Source: Mycolicibacterium stellerae (GTDB lineage Bacteria > Actinomycetota > Actinomycetes > Mycobacteriales > Mycobacteriaceae). From it: a DNA stretch of 64,000 nucleotides. Each line of letters begins with the position of its first letter. Positions within the stretch are counted from its first letter, which is position 1. The stretch lies in assembly GCF_003719305.1 (NCBI RefSeq), contig NZ_RARC01000027.1, forward strand, positions 28,936 to 92,935. Reading direction: 5' to 3'. The position numbers were made by a program, and so were the translations under genes. The notes under the pieces were generated by a model. The model searched no databases. It had not been told where the DNA came from and saw only the letters and a program-made list of their open reading frames with translations. Positions 59,820-64,000 of the stretch are shown here, piece after piece.

Positions 59820-61747
59820 AGCTGCACGGGGTAGGTCGGCTCGCTGATCTGCGGCGTGACGCTGCCATCGACGAAGATCGCGTGCCACAGCATGAAGATC
59901 AGCACCGTCCACAGCCGTCTGCTGTGATCGCTTGCGCCGGTGCGATGTTCATCGAGCATCGTGGTTACGGCAGTGATGTCGACGAGCTCACCCGCGCCGG
60001 ATGAGGACACCATTTCGTAGGCCCAGTCCAACAGCTCGCCTGCCCGCAGCCAATGCCGGATAGGCACGGGGAAGCCCAGTTTCGGCCGGTTCAGCACGTG
60101 CGGGGGAATCACCGGCGCCAGCGCTCTGCGCAGCGCGTACTTCGTCGTGGATCTGGTGATCTTCTGGTCCAACGGCAGCCGGGACGCCACCGCGAACACC
60201 TCGGGGTCCAGGAACGGCACCCGCAGTTCGAGCGAGTTGGCCATCGTCATCTTGTCGGCCTTGACCAGGATGTCGCCCCGCAGCCAGGTGAACAGGTCGA
60301 TGTGCTGCATCCGTGCGACCGGATCCCAGCCCGCAGACTCCGCGTACACCCGCGCCGTCACATCGGTATGGGTCCAATCCGACCGGAATCCCGGCAGCAC
60401 GGCCTGCAGCTGCGCGTCGGAGAAGCTGCGCGCGTTGCCGTAGTACCGCTCCTCGAGTGTCTGGCTGCCTCTGTGCAGCAAGCTCTTTCCGCGCATCCCG
60501 TCCGGCAGCGGCGCGGAGGCCTTGGCCATGGAACGGCGCAGCGGGCCTGGTAGATAGCTGAAAGGCTTGAGCGACAACGGTTCCCGGTAGATCGTGTATC
60601 CACCGAACAGCTCGTCGGCGCCCTCGCCGGACAGCACGACCTTGACGTGCTTTCGCGCCTCGCGGGCGATGAAGTACAGCGGCACCAGCGCGGGATCGGC
60701 GACGGGTTCGTCGAGATACCAGACGATCTCGGGCAACGCGGAAACGAACTCGGACTGGCTAACCACCTTCGTGACGTGCCGGGCGCCGATCGCCTCCGCC
60801 GAGGCCACCGCCACGTCGACCTCCGAAAAGCCCTCCCGCTCGAAACCGGTGGTGAAGGTGATCAGGCGTGGGTTGTGCCGCATGGCAAGCGCGGCGATCG
60901 CGGTGGAGTCGATGCCACCGGACAGGAACGCGCCGACGGTGACATCGGCGCGCATGTGCTTGGCCACCGAGTCCTCGAGCACGGCGGTGATCTCGTCGTA
61001 CCGGCTCTGCTCCGAACCGGCGCGAAAAGGCACAGCCGCGAATCGGGGAGTGAAGTAGCGCGTCACTTCCGGCCGCCCGCCCGGACGCACCAGGGCATAG
61101 CTGCCGGACTCCAACCGGCGCACGCCGCGGTGCAGCGTCTCGGGCTCCGGCACGTACTGCAACACGGTGTAGTGCTGAACGGCGCGTTCGTCGATGCCGA
61201 CGTCGACGCCGAGCTCGTCTGCGAGGGCGAGCAGGCACTTCTTCTCGCTGCCCACCGCCGTGCCCGCCGAGCCGGTCGCCATGAACAGCGGCTTGATGCC
61301 GAACGGGTCGCGCGCACACAGTAATTCGCGTTCGACGGAGTCCCACAGCGCGAAAGCGAACATGCCACGCAGTCGGGTCAGCGCGTCGGTACCCCAGTAG
61401 TGGTAGGCGGCGACGATGGCCTCGCCGTCGCCGTCGGTGTGAAACGTCGCGCCGTTGGTGGCGGCCAGTTCCTCCCGCAGCTCGAGGTAGTTGTAGATCT
61501 CGCCGTTGAAGACCAGCACGTAGCGGTCGGGCGAGTCCGCGGGCCCCCAGCGCAACGGTTGATGGCTGTGCGCGATGTCGATGATCGACAGCCGGTTGAA
61601 ACCGAGGACGACGTCATCGTCGTGCCACGTGCCCGGCTCGTCCGGACCACGGTGACGCATCAAATGCGACGCGCCGGACACCGCCTCGACCAGGCCCGCG
61701 GAGACGTCGGCGGACGGGTCGGTCAGCAGGGCCAGAAGTCCGCACAC
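59816..61747 (-). CDS. asnB: asparagine synthase (glutamine-hydrolysing)
   Basis: A 643-residue class II glutamine amidotransferase. Cys2 after the start Met is the glutaminase nucleophile (VCGLLALL), with the NGEIYNY and GDGEAI motifs of the glutaminase half; the synthetase half has the ATP pyrophosphatase P-loop FLSGGIDSTAIA and KVVLSGEGADELFGGY. It matches M. tuberculosis Rv2201. GTG 61747 is fixed by the catalytic cysteine needing to be residue 2. It diverges from ctaC. Confidence 0.94.
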   Translation of the reverse strand: MCGLLALLTDPSADVSAGLVEAVSGASHLMRHRGPDEPGTWHDDDVVLGFNRLSIIDIAHSHQPLRWGPADSPDRYVLVFNGEIYNYLELREELAATNGATFHTDGDGEAIVAAYHYWGTDALTRLRGMFAFALWDSVERELLCARDPFGIKPLFMATGSAGTAVGSEKKCLLALADELGVDVGIDERAVQHYTVLQYVPEPETLHRGVRRLESGSYALVRPGGRPEVTRYFTPRFAAVPFRAGSEQSRYDEITAVLEDSVAKHMRADVTVGAFLSGGIDSTAIAALAMRHNPRLITFTTGFEREGFSEVDVAVASAEAIGARHVTKVVSQSEFVSALPEIVWYLDEPVADPALVPLYFIAREARKHVKVVLSGEGADELFGGYTIYREPLSLKPFSYLPGPLRRSMAKASAPLPDGMRGKSLLHRGSQTLEERYYGNARSFSDAQLQAVLPGFRSDWTHTDVTARVYAESAGWDPVARMQHIDLFTWLRGDILVKADKMTMANSLELRVPFLDPEVFAVASRLPLDQKITRSTTKYALRRALAPVIPPHVLNRPKLGFPVPIRHWLRAGELLDWAYEMVSSSGAGELVDITAVTTMLDEHRTGASDHSRRLWTVLIFMLWHAIFVDGSVTPQISEPTYPVQL

Positions 61748-61883
61748 GGCGCCAGTATGCCGAACGGGGGCCGCCGACGAGACAGGCGCACGGGTTAGGT
61801 GAGGTGTGTCGAGACCTGCAGCGGCGGGTGGTCTACGCTGCGTAGTATTCGCGTAGTTCCACCGACTTGTAGGAGGCTGCAAC

Positions 61884-62930
61884 GTGACACCTCGCGGACG
61901 CTGGGTGGTGGCACGGAGAGCGGCGTTGGTGGTCGTCCTTGGTGCGGCTGCGCTGCTGCTCAGCGGGTGTAGCTGGTCGGAGGCGCTCGGCCTGGGATGG
62001 CCGAACGGAATCACGCCGGAGGCCCACCTCAACCGTGAACTGTGGATCGGCTCGGTGATCGCCTCACTGGTGGTCGGCGTCATCGTCTGGGGCCTGATCT
62101 TCTGGACCTCGGCGTTTCACCGGCGCAAGGACGGCGACACGGAGCTGCCGCGCCAGTTCGGCTACAACATGCCGCTGGAGCTGGTGCTCACGGTGGTGCC
62201 CTTCCTGATCATCTCGGTGCTCTTCTACTTCACCGTGGTCGTGCAGGAGAAGATGCTGCACAAGGAGCCCAATCCCGAGGTCGTCATCGACGTCACGGCG
62301 TTTCAGTGGAACTGGAAGTTCGGCTACCAGAAGGTCGACTTCACCGACGGAACGTTCGACTACGACGGCGCCGACCCGGAACGCAAGATGGCCGTCGCAT
62401 CGGGTCCGGAGGGGCTGCAGGGGGAGCACGGCGGGGAATTCGGCGTCATCGCGGGTAAGAACCCCGAGGACCGCAGCTACCTGAACTTCGACAAGGTCGA
62501 GACGCTGGGCACCAGCAGCGAGATCCCGGTGCTCGTGGTGCCGTCCGGCAAGCGCATCGAGTTCGTGATCGCGTCGGCCGACGTCATCCACGGTTTCTGG
62601 GTGCCGGAGTTCCTGTTCAAGCGCGACGTGATGCCCGATCCCGTGCCCAACAACTCCGACAACGTCTTCCAGATCAGCGAGATCATGAAGACCGGGGCGT
62701 TCGTCGGGCGGTGCACCGAGATGTGCGGCACCTACCACTCGATGATGAACTTCGAGCTGCGTGTGGTGGAGCCCAACGACTTCAAGGCCTACATGCAGCA
62801 GCGCATCGCCGGTAAGACGAACGCCGAGGCGCTGATGGCGATCAACCAGCCGCCGACTGCGGTCACCACCCATCCGTTCGACACCCGTCGCGGGGAGCAG
62901 GCAGGCGCACCCCCTCAGGCGAGCAAGTAG
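61884..62930 (+). CDS. ctaC: cytochrome c oxidase subunit II
   Basis: A 348-residue CtaC. A lipoprotein signal ends at LLSGC (Cys29), two transmembrane helices follow (about 50-75 and 95-115), then the periplasmic CuA domain. CuA ligands: His in VIHGFWVPE and the CTEMCGTYHSMMNF motif (two Cys, His, Met). The GTG start has TAGGAGG 7-13 nt upstream. It is the electron entry subunit of the aa3 oxidase, and works with the bc1 complex in mycobacteria. Followed directly by ctaF. Confidence 0.96.
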   Translation: MTPRGRWVVARRAALVVVLGAAALLLSGCSWSEALGLGWPNGITPEAHLNRELWIGSVIASLVVGVIVWGLIFWTSAFHRRKDGDTELPRQFGYNMPLELVLTVVPFLIISVLFYFTVVVQEKMLHKEPNPEVVIDVTAFQWNWKFGYQKVDFTDGTFDYDGADPERKMAVASGPEGLQGEHGGEFGVIAGKNPEDRSYLNFDKVETLGTSSEIPVLVVPSGKRIEFVIASADVIHGFWVPEFLFKRDVMPDPVPNNSDNVFQISEIMKTGAFVGRCTEMCGTYHSMMNFELRVVEPNDFKAYMQQRIAGKTNAEALMAINQPPTAVTTHPFDTRRGEQAGAPPQASK

Positions 62931-62940
62931 GGATTGGTAT

Positions 62941-63360
62941 ATGCATATCGAAGCCAGGCTGTTCGAGTTCCTCACCGCGTTCTTCGTGCTGGCGGCAGTC
63001 GTCTACGGCACGCTGACCCAGCTGTTCCAAATGGGCGGCATCGAGTGGGCGGGTGTGACGGCCCTGGTGATGACCGCGGGTCTGACGCTGATCACCGGCA
63101 CCTTCTTCCGCTTCGTCGCACGTCGACTCGACACCAGGCCGGAGGACTACGAGGACGCCGAGATCAGCGACGGCGCAGGCGAGCTGGGCTTCTTCAGCCC
63201 GCACAGCTGGTGGCCGATCATGATCGCGCTGAGTGCTTCTGTCACGGCCGTGGGCGTCGCGCTGTGGCTGCCGTGGCTGCTCGTGGCCGGGGTGGTCTTC
63301 GTGCTCGCCTCTGCCGCCGGTTTGGTCTTCGAGTACTACACCGGCGCCGAGAAGCACTGA
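62941..63360 (+). CDS. ctaF: cytochrome c oxidase subunit IV (actinobacterial)
   Basis: A 139-residue membrane protein with four hydrophobic helices, the actinobacterial subunit IV (M. tuberculosis Rv2199c). The N terminus MHIEARLFEFLTAFFVLAAVVYG and the RPEDYEDAEISDGAGELGFFSPHSWWP loop identify it. It lies 10 bp after ctaC in the same operon. Confidence 0.92.
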   Translation: MHIEARLFEFLTAFFVLAAVVYGTLTQLFQMGGIEWAGVTALVMTAGLTLITGTFFRFVARRLDTRPEDYEDAEISDGAGELGFFSPHSWWPIMIALSASVTAVGVALWLPWLLVAGVVFVLASAAGLVFEYYTGAEKH

Positions 63361-63515
63361 CCGTCCAAGGTCACATCTGGGCTTCAGTTGGTCACCTACC
63401 GGATGGGCGAATTCGATCCGCTCATCGGTTTGGGTAGGGTTGCCGAGGCCGACTCAAAGTGGTTGTCAGCCGCTTGCTGTCGCGCCGTTGAAGTCGTCGA
63501 GAAGGATAGGCGTAA

Positions 63516-64000
63516 ATGAGCGGGCCGAATCCCCCAGGACCGGACTCCGAAGGGGCGGACGACCTGGATCAGGAACCGGGCGAGTCGACCGCCGGGGAGG
63601 ACTCGGTCCAGGACGCCACAGGTGAGACGGAGATCCATTCGCGGGCGTATTCGGCGCCCGAGTCCGAGCAGTTCACTGCGGGCCCCTACGTGCCCGCCGA
63701 TCCCGAACTCTACGACTACGACGATTACGACAAGACCGAACTGGTGGACACCGGCAGGCCGCCGCGCTGGCCATGGGTGGTCGGAGTCGTCGCGATCATC
63801 GCAGCCATCTCTCTGGTGGTGTCCGTTTCGCTGCTGGTGATGGGCACCGACTCCGACAATCTCAACGCGCAGGGTGGGCCGACGTCGACCACATCGGCGC
63901 CGCCGGTGCAGGACGAGATCACCACGACGACCCCGCCGCCACCGCCACCACCCCCGCCGTCCTCCGAGGAACCGCCGCCACCGCCGCCGGAGACCGTCAC
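63516..64000 (+). CDS. mmpS3: MmpS3-like membrane protein, 5' part
   Basis: The first 161 residues of a protein that runs past the window. The N-terminal 85 residues are acidic and cytoplasmic; a transmembrane helix (about 86-108, WVVGVVAIIAAISLVVSVSLLVMG) follows, then a Thr- and Pro-rich stretch (poly-Pro) leading to the MmpS domain outside. The place after ctaC/ctaF and the layout match M. tuberculosis MmpS3 (Rv2198c). GAAGGA lies 9 nt upstream of the ATG. Confidence 0.85.
   Translation, partial: MSGPNPPGPDSEGADDLDQEPGESTAGEDSVQDATGETEIHSRAYSAPESEQFTAGPYVPADPELYDYDDYDKTELVDTGRPPRWPWVVGVVAIIAAISLVVSVSLLVMGTDSDNLNAQGGPTSTTSAPPVQDEITTTTPPPPPPPPPSSEEPPPPPPETV

Overview
The window is about 64 kb of high-GC actinobacterial chromosome, almost certainly from a Mycolicibacterium or another non-tuberculous Mycobacterium. 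The order of genes follows, in reverse numbering, the M. tuberculosis block from cobD (Rv2236c) to mmpS3 (Rv2198c), as recalled from memory rather than from a search. Other signs are frequent GTG and TTG starts, start/stop overlaps in operons, the mycobacterial glnA1/glnA2/glnE set, DlaT, a CaeA/Hip1-type protease pair, an AdoK-type kinase, CtaC/CtaF and MmpS3.

Layout. 1-544 is gene-poor and holds two 10-bp direct repeats and the 3' half of a tRNA-Val, which looks like an old integration scar. 545-3491 holds a Tat-exported catalase-like haem protein with a cytochrome b561, divergent from a sulfite-oxidase-type molybdoenzyme. 3603-11402 holds accessory genes, then cobD, SURF1, ptpA, a ptkA-like HAD gene, a Nif3-like gene, a zinc-ribbon gene and an RNase H/phosphatase. 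11403-15627 is an accessory patch: an XRE-cupin regulator, a methyltransferase, an alkylation-repair operon (ogt, a 2-oxoglutarate oxygenase and a mini-Ada), a membrane methyltransferase, a VOC protein and an AraC protein. The RNase P RNA lies at 15643-16049. 16055-24272 holds a CYTH-CHAD protein, an enoyl-CoA hydratase, panB, a wax ester/DGAT synthase, two secreted alpha/beta-hydrolase proteases and a small secreted protein. 24480-33846 is the nitrogen block (glnA2, glnE, glnA1 behind a four-site GlnR-type operator) with a few accessory genes. 33851-38207 is the lipoylation and 2-oxoacid dehydrogenase operon (dlaT, epimerase, lipB, lipA). 38366-45395 runs through ephD, pepA/pepB, an adenylate cyclase, gcvT and ilvE. 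53535-64000 holds cobS/cobT/cobU, glycerate kinase, an A-type Fe-S carrier, adoK, asnB, ctaC, ctaF and the start of mmpS3.

The main anomaly is a 7.87-kb island at 45523-53399, between ilvE and cobS. It splits a cupin gene: a middle fragment lies at the left edge and the exact C-terminal remainder at the right edge. Both edges carry the same 8-bp core (GGATTCGA) in the same reading frame, so removing the island with one core rejoins the frame. The right edge also carries the 3' half of a tRNA gene and an inverted TGTGCCA motif, as in the attachment site of a tyrosine-integrase element. Inside are an AraC-family regulator, an FAD monooxygenase, three alpha/beta hydrolases and a DUF302 protein. 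A 121-bp segment is present twice at 110/121 identity, each copy in front of one hydrolase gene, and is a good candidate for a shared AraC-controlled promoter. No integrase is visible inside the island.

Smaller oddities include an in-frame 30-bp duplication at the 5' end of ptpA, an Ada-like mini-protein lacking the methyl-acceptor cysteine, a frameshifted reductase gene, several long palindromes, and a series of apparently leaderless promoters.
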